Notes: generated by a model from the letters alone, not told the origin. A stretch of 64,000 nucleotides of DNA from Albula goreensis (GCA_022829145.1 CM040745.1:21358906-21422905), one strand, 5' to 3'. Counted from the first letter of the stretch, positions 37,267 to 51,255 are shown. Numbers and translations: made by a program.

Positions 37267-40200
37267 TACAAGACCCAGGAGAGAGCTGAGACAAACAGTG
37301 ATAAATAAATGGCCTGTCTGACAGTAAATCTAGTTATGCTTTTCAAAAGGGCATTTCTATCCCTATTATTTTGAAGCAGGAAGAGTTTCCCTCCGTGATT
37401 GAGTGCAGTGAACTTTACGATTGATTCCTATTTGACTACTGTGCATGTTGAATGTGGGCAGCGACATTGCTAATTTGATTCATTATGCAACATCCTCTGC
37501 GTATAATTATTTGTGAAACCATTAGGGTCACGAGTGGATTCTGGAGAAGACTGTTGAATGAAAATTGCAGAAGTGCTCTATGCAAAGAGAACCTACAACA
37601 CAGAACTTTACTATATTTGGGTACCAAAAATCATGTATCAATATATCTAGCAGTGATTTTGTGGCCATTTCTTCTGATCAGGAGCAACACAGAGCCTTGC
37701 CACTGCACAACAGGACAGCCTGTTTGAATGAAAAAAGAACTACTGTATCTGGAGTTGTTATGACCTGTGCACATTGTAGATGCACAAGATAGCATCTGAT
37801 TTTAATGTTATTGTTATTCCAGTTTTTGATGTGATCACATTTATTCCTTTACAAAGATAGGCATGCTGACAGCCCAGCTCTACCCAATGTTCCAGGAGTC
37901 TCTCAAATTTTTGCACGAACTGCTGAATACCTAAAAATGATGCAACATCTCCTAGAAATAATGTTAGGTAACCAACACATCTGGGTCACTTACCAAACCT
38001 CTGTTTTTTCATACCTTTATTGAATCTGATTGATAAGAAAAGCACCATCCCTAAGTACCACTCTCACCAGTGTGTGCCACCTTAACCCACAATTCACCAC
38101 AACCAATGACACTTGACTCCACCAAATTATAAAATACCAATCCAAACTGTGCACAGGCCACTAAACATTCAATAATGCTAAAATAAGAACAGTGATAAAC
38201 CTCAGCCAGTATTCAGTCAAATGGATTTATATTAAATGTCTCTTTAACGGCAATTGCAATTCAACCACTGAATTGAAAATTGATTGCTACAATTTTTTGC
38301 CATTTTGGAAGGCACAATATTGTAAAATTAATAAAACAGAGTATGCTGTAACTCTTCAACTTTGCATTTTCCCCTTCTCTGGCGAAACGGTAAATATACT
38401 ACAAACAATTTTAATCAGAAGTAAGCTACATGGTGACATCTGCAAAAAAATTCTACTCCTTAATAATTATTAAGCAGAATACAAATAAGCACTAAATACC
38501 GGGTATTGGTAATTATATAATGATAATTATTGATTCTGTGGAATAACCCATACAGTGTTAAAAAAAAGCATAGTTGCATTCTGATGTAACTATGTTTATA
38601 TCAAAGGAAATGCAAAGAAAAGTAGAAAAGGTATGACACTGCTTGGATAATTACATGTTTTGTTTTAGTATTTTATATTTTTGGAAACAAGCAAAAGTTT
38701 TTTTTTTTTTGGAACATTTTAAAATAATAAAAGTTCTGCTCCCAGATCCAACCTCTTTCTGTTTCTTGGATTTCCACTCTTAATGAGCACACAGTAGAGT
38801 CTCACAGCAGGTTGTTTTGGTTAAATAGTATGTGCCATTAAAGGCTAAAGTCTGTTTTGTTTGAACAGCATGTGCCCTAAAAGAAACAAAGTGCATTCGA
38901 TTGAATCAGCACCCAATCTCTGGTAAGTGTACGTGATGTTGGATTATTCAATTAACATTCTGTAGCATTCCTGTTATTACAACAAAGCTTGTCAGTGATT
39001 TTCAGTCCTTGGTTCAAAATAATGATGTATTCCAGGTGTGTAAGGACCTTGTGTTCACAGAATCAACACATCATCCAGACAAAGGAAGGAAACGATAACT
39101 CTTCAAGATTGATGCACTTAGTGAGCTCAATGAGCATCTGATTAGCACTGGCATATTACAGGATTATTTCCATTGGTTAAAAATCCATACCAAATTATTG
39201 CTCACACCTGGGAAATAATTGCTGCCAATTGAACCAATTTGCAGTTTTACTTCCCACCATTAAGGAGCAGGTGTTCAATTAAGCCATGCATTATGGAAGG
39301 AAAGTGACGACATCTGAAGTTTGCATGCAGTGCAGGCTGGATTGGTTGCTTTGTGATACACACTAGAGGAGGAACATGACATAAATAAAGAGGGTGTTTA
39401 TCAATATTAGGAAGGCACTAAAGTGCTCCATAGGAAGCAAAAAAGCAATTTGCTAATATACAGTGATGGCGAAACCGAGGATTCTGCAATAGTTGAAACA
39501 ATTGCTTCGAAAATGTATGGGCACTTCACCCAAACTGGTGTTGCATCAACGTGATCAAATAAGAATAGTACACAGCTGTATTGAAGGTACAGGTGGGTTC
39601 TTGATAAGAGTCCATGTTTTCCTTTCACTACGTAGGACGTTCGAGTTTGGTTAGGTATTTTTCACACTTACGAGTGATTTTTACATAAATCGTTTAGTAC
39701 ACTTTGTCTTACTCGGATATGCAGATAGGAGAAACATAGGCTGTGATGAGATTACCTGGTGAAATGTCCCATGCTAGTGAAAACGCCAATGTCTGCATCA
39801 AACCATGAAACCATGAATAGGAACATTTGGACTACAGGTGTACGCCAGTTTCATTAAGACCATTTTCCAAACACAAGAATTACCAATGAAAAGGATAAAT
39901 ATGACCAGAATTGAGTTGACTGTCGTTATTTTTTTGTGAATTATTTATTTGAGAATGAAACGCATGAGAATGATAGCGACATCCGACATGGCTGAATAGA
40001 CTTTCCCTGAGAAGTGACTGAGAGAACCGAAAAATCTCTAACCGCTATCTTTTCGAGGAGGTTTTAAATAATATACCAGAGGTGTCAGAATAGTTATACC
40101 TGTTTCAAAGCACTTGTGATAAGAACATATGCTGGTACACAACTCAGCCAACGTAACTTATTTCCTCAAGAGACAGTTCAGAGCCAGCCTGCAGGCTGTG

Positions 40201-40577
40201 TCCCTAGTAGTATGAACGTGGGTCCTGTTTTATTTAGTTACTGCATATATGTTCGCATTCACAAGGTAGGCATCATGGCCTGCTACCTAAGTATTATGCG
40301 ATGTTCAGGCAATATAGGTTATTTATTTCCATGCAGTTTTATCAAAGTTTGTGACATTACACCAGTTGATACTGGGCATGCATTTGGCTAATGAACTAAA
40401 TAAATTCCTATGTTGAATATTCTCCAACCGATCAAATAGATTTTACATCCTATTGATAAAAGTGAAAAGACATTGTAGTTCTGATTAAAAGTAGAACTTC
40501 GCTAAAAGTCACAATCGAAAGCGTTAAGTGTCAAACTTCGTCGACTGATAACCTCAGCATCAAGGGAAAATGCATTG
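37267..40577. other. Non-coding stretch, no gene seen
   Basis: No exon or known repeat was recognised. A T run lies at 38698-38710. The 39600-40100 part has scattered CpGs in AT-rich DNA without promoter motifs I can name. Confidence 0.45.
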
Positions 40578-41110
40578 GAACAGCTCAGATTGTTTCGAAA
40601 CGTTGGCACAGCTGTTGCCTCAGAACAATTAAGACTGTCTCGAAACACTGTCAGGTCACCTGGTGCTTCGGAACAATTAAAATTGTTTCAAAACTCTTGA
40701 CACTGCAGGCCAGTTAAGACAACTATAACTGTCAGCAACAATGCAGATGATGCTTAGGAACAATTACGGCTGTTTGGAAATAGTTGGTAAAGTTGATACT
40801 TTTTGAAAAATTAAGTTTGGAAACAATTCATTCTATGACGCTTTGGAACAAATAGGACTGTTTGGAAACACAAACAGAACTGGCTTCCGAACAATTAAGA
40901 CTGTCTCAGAACACACGTGCAGCTGACGCTTAGGAACAATTAAGACGTTTCGAAACACTGCCAGGGTATCTGATGCTTTGAAACTTTTAGGACTGTCTTG
41001 AAACACTGACACAGCTGATGGAACAGTCAAGACTGCCTCTAAACGCTTTGCCAGCTGACTCATGGTGACTATTAGGCTAACTGTTTCGAAACGCTTGTGT
41101 TGAGGACATC
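40578..41110. repeat. Degenerate minisatellite, 44-48-bp unit, about 12 copies
   Basis: Units begin near 40578, 40623, 40671, 40712, 40758, 40805, 40846, 40889, 40934, 40980, 41021 and 41065. The core is GAACAATTAAGACTGTTTCG followed by AAACACTG and a CAGCTGATGCTTA-like end. Many units keep the palindrome TTTCGAAA or the E-box CAGCTG. The minus-strand open frame 41150-40833 (105 codons) is a by-product: its peptide repeats ETVLIV-like blocks about every 15 residues because the unit is close to 45 bp. Function is unknown. Confidence 0.85.
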
Positions 41111-41793
41111 TGCTGGTGACATACGTGTAGCCTATCATTACAGCCTGCAATAAGTTTGACTTGAAGAATTTGACATTAGATCTGGCTATAAACCAACCTA
41201 AAATAGTCCCTCAGATGTTACTATAATAAACATAGTTTCATTAAATAGCAACAACTTTAAAACAGGGTTATATTTGGTTCTGGTTATTATGCCATATGTA
41301 GCTTGCAAGAGAAGGCTATATCAGTGAGGGTAACACTTAGGGCCTACCCTATTTTTGCGCGATCATTGGTCATACATTTTAAGAGGCTTAGGTGTCATTT
41401 ACATTTGGAACAGGTCCCAACCACTTAGTTATTTGAACCCGTCGTTGTCCCCAGCACTTTTCGAAACAAACTTATACAAGTAAACCATGCATCTGTTAGC
41501 CTTTACATAAAGTGTGTGAAAGTAATTGTGATTGGTACTGAAATAGTTGTGGAAGAGCAGCATATAGCCTAGCCATTTCTGTCTTGGCACCCGCCTTTGT
41601 TGGAGATATTGGGCCTCATGTACGCACAATGGGAAACAAATTAACAAAATCCGCTGGATTTTTCAAACACAGGTAAGCACACCATTTCTTGGAATTCTGC
41701 ACATATTTTGATGAATGCCACCAATCTATTTTAAATGAGAAGCACATTCATAGAAGTGATGTTTAGCATAAACTGATACATCAAGAATACAAT
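41111..41793. other. Non-coding stretch with a possible DNA-transposon remnant
   Basis: No gene was seen. At 41608-41625 the phrase GGGCCTCATGTACGCACA resembles the terminal motif of fish MITEs that carry GCGTACGCAC repeats, but the rest is too diverged to call. Confidence 0.4.
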
Positions 41794-41945
41794 GGGGCTG
41801 TCTGTAGTCTAGTGGCTAAGGTACGTGAATGGGACCTCTAAGGCTGGTGGCTCAAGCCCCAGTCTAGCCACAACAAGAATACCATTGATGTTGGGTCCAT
41901 GGGTCCGAGGTGGAGATCAAGGTTGTACTCATGAAATTACAATAG
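41794..41945 (+). mobile_element. tRNA-derived SINE (5' part)
   Basis: The head looks like a degraded tRNA gene with internal RNA polymerase III boxes. The A-box-like TAGTCTAGTGG lies at 41805-41815 and the B-box-like GGCTCAAGCCC at 41849-41859, followed by AGTCTAGCCACAACAAGAAT, which matches the general layout of fish tRNA SINEs. It is not a true tRNA gene: pairing of the arms is poor and the tRNA-like part continues into a SINE body. Confidence 0.72.
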
Positions 41946-44524
41946 GATATGAAAAAGAATGGGCACTGTAGGTTTATGCTTACAGACAAACAAAAAACAC
42001 AATCAAAACAACCAGTAGATACAGAGAGTTTGAACTTTACTCATAATTACAAAGCTAACGCAGCTGTTGTATCAAATTGTACAAAAGAAACTGGGCCAAA
42101 CTGGTAGTTAACCAGTGAAGCTAAATAACAACATTGAGATAAATGTAACTACCCCTGCTATAGGCTACTCATTCTGAAGTAGCCTAAATGCAATGCTGCA
42201 AGTCAGGGCAATAATTAATTACAGTTAATGAACCTGTCACAATAGATATAGCTTATGTGTGTAGCATAGCTACTGGGAAATACAGAGATGATGTTTAATT
42301 TGCTAATATGAACTAGGAGGTTACCTAGGTAATTACCATGATCGCTTTCCATTCCACTTTAAATCACCATACAAAACCTATTCCACCAACTTTATTTGTT
42401 GAAAGGCTAATCTAAAGGATGTTTCGTAGCATATTCCAAGGACTGGTACTCTATTCGGGTGACCAGATCACAGAGGTCCCAGATTCCATCATGCAACATC
42501 ATCTTTTATGTATAATATTTTCCCCAATCATTCCCACATTTAGATGTCAGAAATATTTTTTTTTTTTATTTTATTTTTCCCACAATGGAATGGTCCTGTC
42601 TTCCAATGTATGTGAACACCTTGAATGTACAAATATGTTTTTTAGGGAGGTTGTACAAATTATACCCTACAGAATTAAACATTTAATTTCTGAAACAGAA
42701 GTAAGTTTGAATTTTGCAGAAAAGTTCTCAAGGTTATGTAAGTTATTTATAGCCATAAGATTGGGGAAAATTTAGGTCCTATTTCAGTGAGGAAACATGA
42801 TGACGTTAATAGTGTGTCATGCAGTGTGCCCAAACACAGCTGCTGCAAATGATTCGACGCAGCTTTGGAGTGTTGTTTCATTCCGCCCATCTCTACTAAT
42901 ATGGGTCTGTTTTTCATTCATTTTCAAAGGCTCATAAAGACTATAGGACAAGACTCCTGTGGCCATATCCTATCCTTATCTGTCTGGACAGCAAAACCAA
43001 TCCTAGATCAGCACTCCTTCTCCAGGATGCTTTGTGAATACAGGCCGTAATGTCAAGTTTTGTTAGCATCCAACAACAATTATGCTTTGCTAGTTGAGCC
43101 ATGGAGACTGCCCCTGAGTCCCCAGGCTACCCCTCTCTACCAAAACAAAATCACCATGTGATGAGAACCCCAGTACTTTGATAGTATTTTATCACACAAG
43201 AATAGTTAAGATAACATGCTCTCTCTCACTCTCTCTCTCAGAATCAATACTGTAGCAATACAAAAATTCACCAACACAGCTAAATAAATGATTAACTGAT
43301 ACAGTAAGTGGTCACAATACTAGTGATGCAATATTAAAATTATGATATGAAAATAATAATGGTAACTCTTAAATTTGTGTTATGGGATGTCCCTCAATTT
43401 GTGATAATGGGGTATGTGCACATTACTTTTTCACAGATTTTGCCATGGTGAGCTGTCTTTCTAAGGCCAAATAGAATTATCTGTATTTTCTTTGTCTAAC
43501 TGCATAACTGTAAATTGTGTTCTGCTGTTTCTATTAAGGTGTTGAAGAAGTATATGATGATGATGGGCAGTATAGAAAACATTTGAGAAAAAACATTTTT
43601 GAAACAGAACCAGAGTTAATAAAATTGGGGAGGCTGCTTATTGCTCAAAGTGATTCAGGATAGCACCTCAGCATTACTTGGTTGTCACTAACCTTTCAAA
43701 ACGAGTGATCGTGATTCTTTCTGAAGTGACTTTTACATGGCACATATAAGATTCATCTCTGTTGTGGAAAAAAACATGTGAGGGAGCTGCTGTTTTCTTT
43801 GACAGCTACATTATTACTATTATTATTACTATACTAATTAATACATGGCAAGCCAGGCCGAATTAGCTTTGTACAGTGTCTATCTTTTGATAGAACAGTT
43901 TGGCTCATCATCAAGAATGGGGTGCTGGGTAACTGAGGAGGAGCTGTCATTATCAGGTGCAATATAAATAGAATCAATGGAAAACAATTGAAAAATAATA
44001 AAAATATCAATTCCCAATTGTACAGTGGCAAGCAGGGGCAAACGGAGCAAATTAATTTTGCATCACATAATACATTTTAGTTGGCTATACTTTCCAGATA
44101 AACAAGCCTCTATAGTGAGACAGTTGGTCCTCCTCTTCCAAACGAACGATTTTTAATTTGTAAAGGAATGATATTTCTTTTCACAGGGATGGGGTGGTCT
44201 CAACTGATCTCTCAATAAACGTCTTTCATTTGCAGAGGGGTGGTCTTTCTTTCAGAGGAATGGTCTTTCATTTGTTGTGAAACTGTCTCAGTCCAGTGGA
44301 GCAATGATTTGTGTCTGAGGAATGGCCTCTCTTAAGAAAGGTCCCTCCCGTCTTCATGATGTTGGAAGCCATGAACCCTACACCTGGCTCTCAGACCAAA
44401 GATGTCAAGACTTGAGTGGAAAACATTGCTCAGTTTGACAAAATGGTTGCAATCGGGTCATTTGAATCGTTCCCCTGGACTCTGCTGAATTATTCAGGGA
44501 TGAGTGTGAGGAGCTCACCAGGCT
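41946..44524. other. Non-coding stretch, no gene seen
   Basis: No exon is supported. There is a CTCTCT tract near 43220-43240, a TTATTATTATTAC tract near 43810, and loose repetition of GTCTTTCATTTG/GGAATGGTCTTTC phrases near 44190-44280. Confidence 0.45.
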
Positions 44525-44720
44525 GAGGAGAATGGAGGGGTTTAATGTCCCAGAGAGGGCAGTGGGTTGAAATCGGAGCACTCAATGAATGCGTAGGTTT
44601 TATGTTCCACAGAAGGAGGTGGGCTGAAACCAGAGAGCTCACGAGGACTTTATAGCTGGAGTACGCCATTGCCAGAGGCCCAGGAGACACTGAGTGGCTG
44701 AGAGTATCTGCAACCAGAAA
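44525..44720. repeat. Short tandem duplication, 57-bp unit, 2-3 diverged copies
   Basis: TTTAATGTCC and GTGGGTTGAAATCGGAG (from 44541 and 44562) recur as TTTATGTTCC and GTGGGCTGAAACCAGAG 57 bp later. A weaker third copy may follow. On the minus strand this gives two similar LLLWNIKPTHS/CPLWDIKPLHS peptides, a consequence of the duplication. Confidence 0.6.
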
Positions 44721-47700
44721 TAATGGAAGCATAAGAAGGCTTTATTAACAGAAAAGAAAAAACAATACTTTTCAGCAATGCTTCCATTGCCTGATTGCTA
44801 TAATTGCTAAACTGGGCTTGTGTCCTATATGTTCACTTCAGTATGCAAAACTTTATGTTCACATTAGTATGCAATGCACTTTTGTCATTGTGAGCATCCA
44901 TACAGATCTTTAATTGTGTGACAGTAGCTAGGCAATAAAAGTACTTGACATGCTGTATGCATAATTCAGCTCTTACAAATGTTATACAGGTTGGTGCTAT
45001 TGCAATAGAAAAGCATAAATCAGCTTCTCATTGCAGAGAGTATTGAACATGGTAGATCATTTCCATATGCAAAACTATATGATAATATAAAATTAAATAT
45101 ACAACTTTAATTATGAAGCCATTAAACACCACTGGGTTTGAAGAGACAATGGAAGCTTGAAATTTTTCATCAAATGAATATATGTGTTAATCAGTTCAAT
45201 TTAATTTCTCTTTGTTATTTTGGTACAGATCTTTACATATCTAAAAATACTTTTTTTGTCTCTGCCCTAATACATGTTTAAAATCGTGTGCAGCAAAAGA
45301 TAGCTATTTAAGGATCTGGCATATTGAGTACAGATTATTTATGTGACTGTATTCATTAATGTCCTCTTTAACTGTATTCAATTTTTTCTTGTAATTTCTT
45401 CATGTATTCATGTATACCTGGGTGGGGCTGGGGGTGGGTTGAATAGTTTATTTGTGTTCAAGTTTATTTCCGTTTTCCTGGATCTTGGTGGCCATACAAT
45501 TAATCAACAACAAACCTGTCAAAGTCTGAGGATAATGCACAAAACTTTAAAAAGAAATCTAGACATTTGCATTAAAGCTCCAATGTTATGTCTCTTTACA
45601 CTTTTAGTCCATTTGCAAGTACTTTTTTGCCACACAGAACCACTAATTGGGCCTTAAAACAGAATATGGGGGAACACTGTTCATACTATTAATAGATCCC
45701 ACAACAGGGAATGCTTTTAACAGCGAGTGAGATTCATTAAAATTATATAGTAGCTGTTATGAGGCCACACAATAAATACAAACCAGCAGTCTTTGAAATG
45801 TAATGGTGAAAACGTGATCACATTAATTTTTTTAGCAATTTCTTATTTGTAAGAGAAATTCACATCTTACTAATGCTGAAACTAGGTCTTTACTGGAGTA
45901 ATAGGCAAGATAAAACCAGACACAGCAGTGATATGTGACCCAGGGATATGTGATATGTGAACCGCTACACTTAGCTTTTGGGATCTTGCCAGTACTATAC
46001 ACAGCCTGCATGATGTGCCATTGTAATTCATATAAAGCCAAAACAATTGTTCTACATTCCACATGCACTTCGCTTGTTTGTCTTCATCATGCACACACTT
46101 GTCTTTGCATGCTCCATATAGAGTGCGCTCTGCATATTATACAATCACTCAAACCTGGGAATACCCAGCCCATCTGAATGACATAAGTCTTGGATTAAGA
46201 GAAAGGACTGAAATGCATGGATCACCAGAAAACTGGTTTGACAACAATACAGCTTAATACAACAGTTCAAAGAAGAGCCAACAAATATAAATAAAAATGT
46301 ATTTCTAAAAGATAACTGGTAACACATACTGTTTTCCAACCACTTTGTGAAACCATGCAATAATAGGCATTGTCATAATACAAACATATAATATAAACAG
46401 AGAAGAAGTCATTTGAAAGTAATGAAGTATAAGAACATAAATGTCTTCATACTAAGAATTCTTCATGCTGCAGGACACTCCAGCTCTTATATCTCAGGTT
46501 CTGAAGGTTTCCTGTCTGCAGGCCCAAGAAAATTCCCCTTATATGTCCATCCAGGCCTGATGTGGGTGGTGACTGTGCGTGGAGCCTAATTACCATGCTG
46601 AGTTAAAGCCTGCCTGCTCCTGCCCAAAGTGCCTACTCAGCTGTGCCCACGTGGCACACCTTGTTTACCCCAGGGAGGGTGATGACCATACCCATGGGTC
46701 ACAGCCCCCACCTGCTCCAGCGCCATGCACCACACTGACGTCAAAAGCACAGCAGCAGGAGCCATTACACACTGCCGTGAAGGGGGTGATGATACATAGG
46801 ATTACCAACAGTATTATAAATGCATACATAAATCATATTGCTCACAGCAATCTGATAACTTTCCCCTGCTGAACAGTGGGCTCCCTTGATGTGAACAGCA
46901 TTTGTCCAACCTGATAGCGCTCCTATAAATGCATTATTCTCTTGTGCGGCACATTTTTATATGAATTTTCATTGATTTTACTGAATGCACCATGGTGTGC
47001 CATAATTCTCCTGCCACTTCTACTACCTCTTTATTTCATTACTGTCTAGTGGGGTGAGTAATAAAGTTAGAATGTTACCCTTGGACTCATATCTGAATAT
47101 TATTCTGTAGTATGGTTTTGGGAACACATTAATACAAAAATTCTACCTCTCTTAACAGGTCTGAAAATTCAAGGAATTGTCAATGGGGGAGAAACAAGAA
47201 TGCAACTAGATATGCCTGTCTAGAATGGCCTTGCTTAGTAGTGGTTTAACTGAAATGTAACTTTTTCTATATACCTGATCTCCCATTTATTCATCTCTTC
47301 ATTGTTTCAGAAAAAACTGTTGCTGTTCCTAATTTGTCATGCAATTTAATTCCATGTATGAACATTCTAGATGTAAGGATTCATTATCATAAGGGGTGGA
47401 TCACAGAAAAGTGTATTTGCTCATGAACTGGATCATAAGTAGAGGACATGATTTGGGAACCAGTAGTTAAACATGCGAAAACATGTGAATTATGTGTAAG
47501 ATATATGTATTTCTCAGTCTGTTTGCATGTTGGCAAAATACACTACATAAACTGTGATTCTTGGAACAGTTTCTTTATGTTAATGTGGACCAGTAGCATT
47601 GTGGGCAACATGTCTTGAAACTGCTTTGTTACAAGGCAAGAAGACATCTTGAATAAAGCACACACTAACATCCAGAAACTAACATCAAAATATGACATTT

Positions 47701-50700
47701 TATTGCACTCTCATTTTGTACAGGATTGCAGTTTCATATTCCCTATACCAGCATCTTATAATAGGGTTTTTTTATCAAGTGTTTTGTGTTTTTGAGAAAT
47801 AACTTGTAAGTCAAAGAGAGACAGGTAGTATCCATAAATGTGCACTTTGCTCAGAGTGGTGAATTTTTGAATGAATTTTTATGGTTCAGGTAGGCTCCCC
47901 CTGTCTATTAATTAGCAGGCAGCCTTATATGCTGTGTTGGAGCATTTTCAGAAGAGGTGATGAAAATCTATTTTGTGAAGGGCCAGTGTATATCCCTCCC
48001 CTCTTCATAAGAAGAGCACACTGCCCTGACACGTGATAACATGAGTTCTCCTGCGTGGACAAAGAAGACAGAATCAACAAGACAGCCCTCCCTAACACCG
48101 CCAAAGAAGAGCCAAAAATAAACCGGGAGAGTGAATTTTACAGCACACTCAGGTCTTTCTAAATCATGATTTCCAACCCTGCACACCTTAACTAGCAGCA
48201 AGATCCTCCATGTCAAGAGCAGAGGCCTTAGAATATCAGCCTTGCACATCATTTCACTGTGGCAAATGAGAGACAGTGACTGCTTGCAGGTGTGCACACT
48301 GTAAATTGTAGCTGTTTTAGAGTTTGCAGTAAAACAAACTATGTTTTAATAAGTCAGCTGCTGAGAAATGAATTAAAACAAGTGCATTTAATCCAACAAA
48401 ATTAAAGTAAGAATTTTTGAAGATTTTCTTTTTCTTGGAAATTGAGTGCATACCATGAAATTTCCATTTAAAATTTGGCTTCTTCAATGACTTCAAGTAG
48501 TCAATCCAGTAATGAAAGAAGAACTGTGTACAGGTGTCCCTTTTCTTTTTACATGTGAATATTGTAAAAACTCAGTTGAGTAATTTAATTTGCCAAAATT
48601 TCTCAGTCATACTAAAATGAATTTCCTTCAATTAAAATCAGTTTGTTGTCCAAGGAAAAACCATGTCAGCAAAAAAGGTACCTAAGTAAAAGTCTCCTTT
48701 TCAAAAGTACAGTATGGATTTCAAGATTTACATGTGCAACAGAACACATGGAGGCATATTCTTCTGCCTTCAAAACTATTGTTCAACCCACTGGGATTTT
48801 CAAACCTCAAAATAGTGATTGCTTTTTTTTTTTAAGTTTTTTTTTCAAGTTTTTTGAAAAATAAAAATGTGTTTGACATAATTTGACAGGCAAGGGTAAT
48901 CCCTGATGTTCCCGAGTAAAATTTCAGTGTGAATGAATTTCAGAAGTAAACCATATCCTTTATAATATCTGTCACCACTTAAAATAAGGGTTATTTGTGG
49001 CTTTAATGCACTGCTATCAGCACGATATAAAGGTAGTCTTTCTAAGTTCAACTGGCTTAACTGGGAACACCTAATCCAGCCAAGGACATTAATCAAACAG
49101 CTTTCAGGTTGCAGAATGAAAATAAAGAGGCCCTGGAGATCTCAAGGACCTGACCTGAGGTCTAATTTAACATTGGCATTAACATTTACACATGGCCCAC
49201 TTATCACCACAAGGGGATGCAGTTTCTGACTGTGTTCAGCTTTATGGGACCTCCCCCAACCCCCTCCAGGCATATGCGTGTGACACTAAGGCTGAAACTG
49301 GCATGCTAGCCACTGACAGAAGGAGACGCCCTGGCAACAAGCTGTCTCTCAGTAGCGCTGGGGGAAGTTCCTGCCCGCTCTCTAGTGGGACTGCGTGGGC
49401 TGCAGGAGACAGAGCAGCTTGACACATCTTGTCATGCTGGAGGGGTAATTAAATATTTCCAGGAAAGAACGGCACACTCTTGAATTTCGGGACTAATTGG
49501 AAGCCGAAAGTAGTATTTCTGTCAGTTAAGAAAAGAAAAAAAACACAGTTGAACAGGAATTGGAGTTTGAAGAATGGCTCACCTGCCTGCTTGGTTGGGC
49601 TGTGCTTGTCTTTCATGAACAGGCTTAATGTGGATTAATAGCCAATGATTAAAAAGACATGCAAGTTTGGGAACGTTAATATTCAGTTTTTTAATGATAG
49701 TCAAATACTCACACTGGATTTTGCAATGAGCCAGCTTCCCTAAAACAAGGTTTGTTTAGGAAGGGCTGCCATACAGCACAATTAAGTCAACAGATGAGGT
49801 TCACTTTGACAATGCTTTGACTGCTTTGTTTGTTTATGTGATGAAAGAGATGTTTACAGAGGGACCTCACTGCCAGCATGAACAATACTCAAAGCATATA
49901 AATGATTAAAGCACAGACAAAAAATGTTGAGGGGGATGTGAAATAAAATCAAATGAACCAGTGGAACCATTAAAAAAATTGCTGGCAAAGGGGTGGATGA
50001 GGCAAGACACAATAAAGAATAAACACACACAGACAGTGTGTGAGAGTCAACCTGCCATGAAGACATGTTAAGATGAAGTTTCTCTTGTTCCCCAAAACCT
50101 GGACTATCTATGGATGCCAGAAACTGAAAACATATAAGGAACCAGAGGTAAACTAAAACTATGTAAACAAGTCCAGTGGTTTTTGACTGATATTATAGCA
50201 ACAAAGATCAATCAAGGCAACCAGTTGTGTGCAACATTTTGGAAAAAAAGACTTGCCTTTCCATCAGCTACACAAAATTAGCAAAACCTAAAGCTGCAGT
50301 GTCTCTGCTACATGATTACTGCATATGCTTTGCTTACAGCATAGAGACATAGAGAGGAATATAAGGAGAATGATCTGTTGCCTATTCATTGCCTTTGAAA
50401 ATGGCTCAATAATGGAATAAAGAGTAACAGCACTGAATAAAGATGGATTTAAAAACAGTGGGTCTTTACATATTCCGGGTAAAAGAGACTAGTGTTGCTG
50501 ACTTATAAAAAATCACGACAGCCATGTGCCTGCTGCATGCAGTTGTGCATTTACAGGCCATGTATTTATGAGAGAGAATGTGTGCCCATCAATGGCACCC
50601 GGGTGAAGAGCTGCCAGAGCATCTCTCTGCTGCCAACACTGACTAAATACAGCAGGGGAAAAATGAGCTCAAACCTGCTGCTGATGGAGTTTTAAAAAGA

Positions 50701-51059
50701 CTGAAAAAGCAAGGAAAATCGTAGATGTTTTTTTCTTTCAGTTAGGGTGTGTTTAGTCTTCTCGCAGAGACAGTGAGCAGAAACTTTAGGGCATTCACTG
50801 AGAGGAAGATGAAGAGATTTTCATAGTATAACAAATCTTCAAATGGGAGACATCATAGGCTTGTTCACAGAAGAAAGATACGCCCACCAGCAGCTATAGA
50901 GTGACCATACGCTTGCAAAAACAGAAATCTCTCTTTTCAATTTCCTGCCTGACTTGAACACTTTATCACTACAGTTCCAGACCTGGAATCTGCAACAATT
51001 AATGTATGTGAAATATTTCCCACACCACAGGGTAATTTTTGCTGAGTTGAATATAAAAA
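44721..51059. other. Non-coding stretch, no gene seen
   Basis: AT-rich with no convincing exon. The segments 46480-46870 (with CACGTGG and TGACGTCA) and 49190-49510 are relatively GC-rich and free of repeats, so they are candidates for regulatory conservation tests. Long T runs lie at 48824-48850. Confidence 0.45.
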
Positions 51060-51255
51060 CATATTTGTATTTTGCAGACACTCTTATTCTAAATAATTTG
51101 TATATCCTTCACTTTAAAAAATGCAATACATTGTAACTTGACATTAACTGAAGCAATCCAGCTTAAATACAATGCTCAGAGGTACAACATCAGTACTTCA
51201 TCTGGGAATTAAACCTGCAACCTCAGAGTTGTAAGGCCAGTTCCCTAACTACATT
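51060..51255 (-). mobile_element. tRNA-derived SINE with typical fish 3' tail
   Basis: On the minus strand the head reads TTAGGGAACTGGCCTTACAA, then a B-box-like GGTTTAATTCC (plus-strand 51205-51215). The far end reads AGAATAAGAGTGTCTGCAAA. This is a diverged copy of the 3' end shared by many fish SINEs and LINEs (GGATAAGAGCGTCTGCTAAA type). Head, body and tail are in the right order, so this is probably a near-full-length old copy. Confidence 0.75.

Noticed and set aside
40578..41110. CRISPR-like array
   Set aside because: Units are degenerate, have no constant repeat with unique spacers, and the DNA is from a vertebrate.
40833..41150. 105-codon minus-strand open frame with repeating ETVLIV-like peptide
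   Set aside because: It is the translation of the 45-bp minisatellite; unit length near a multiple of three keeps the frame open.
41794..41866. tRNA gene
   Set aside because: It has A- and B-box-like motifs, but arms do not pair well and the sequence continues into a SINE body.
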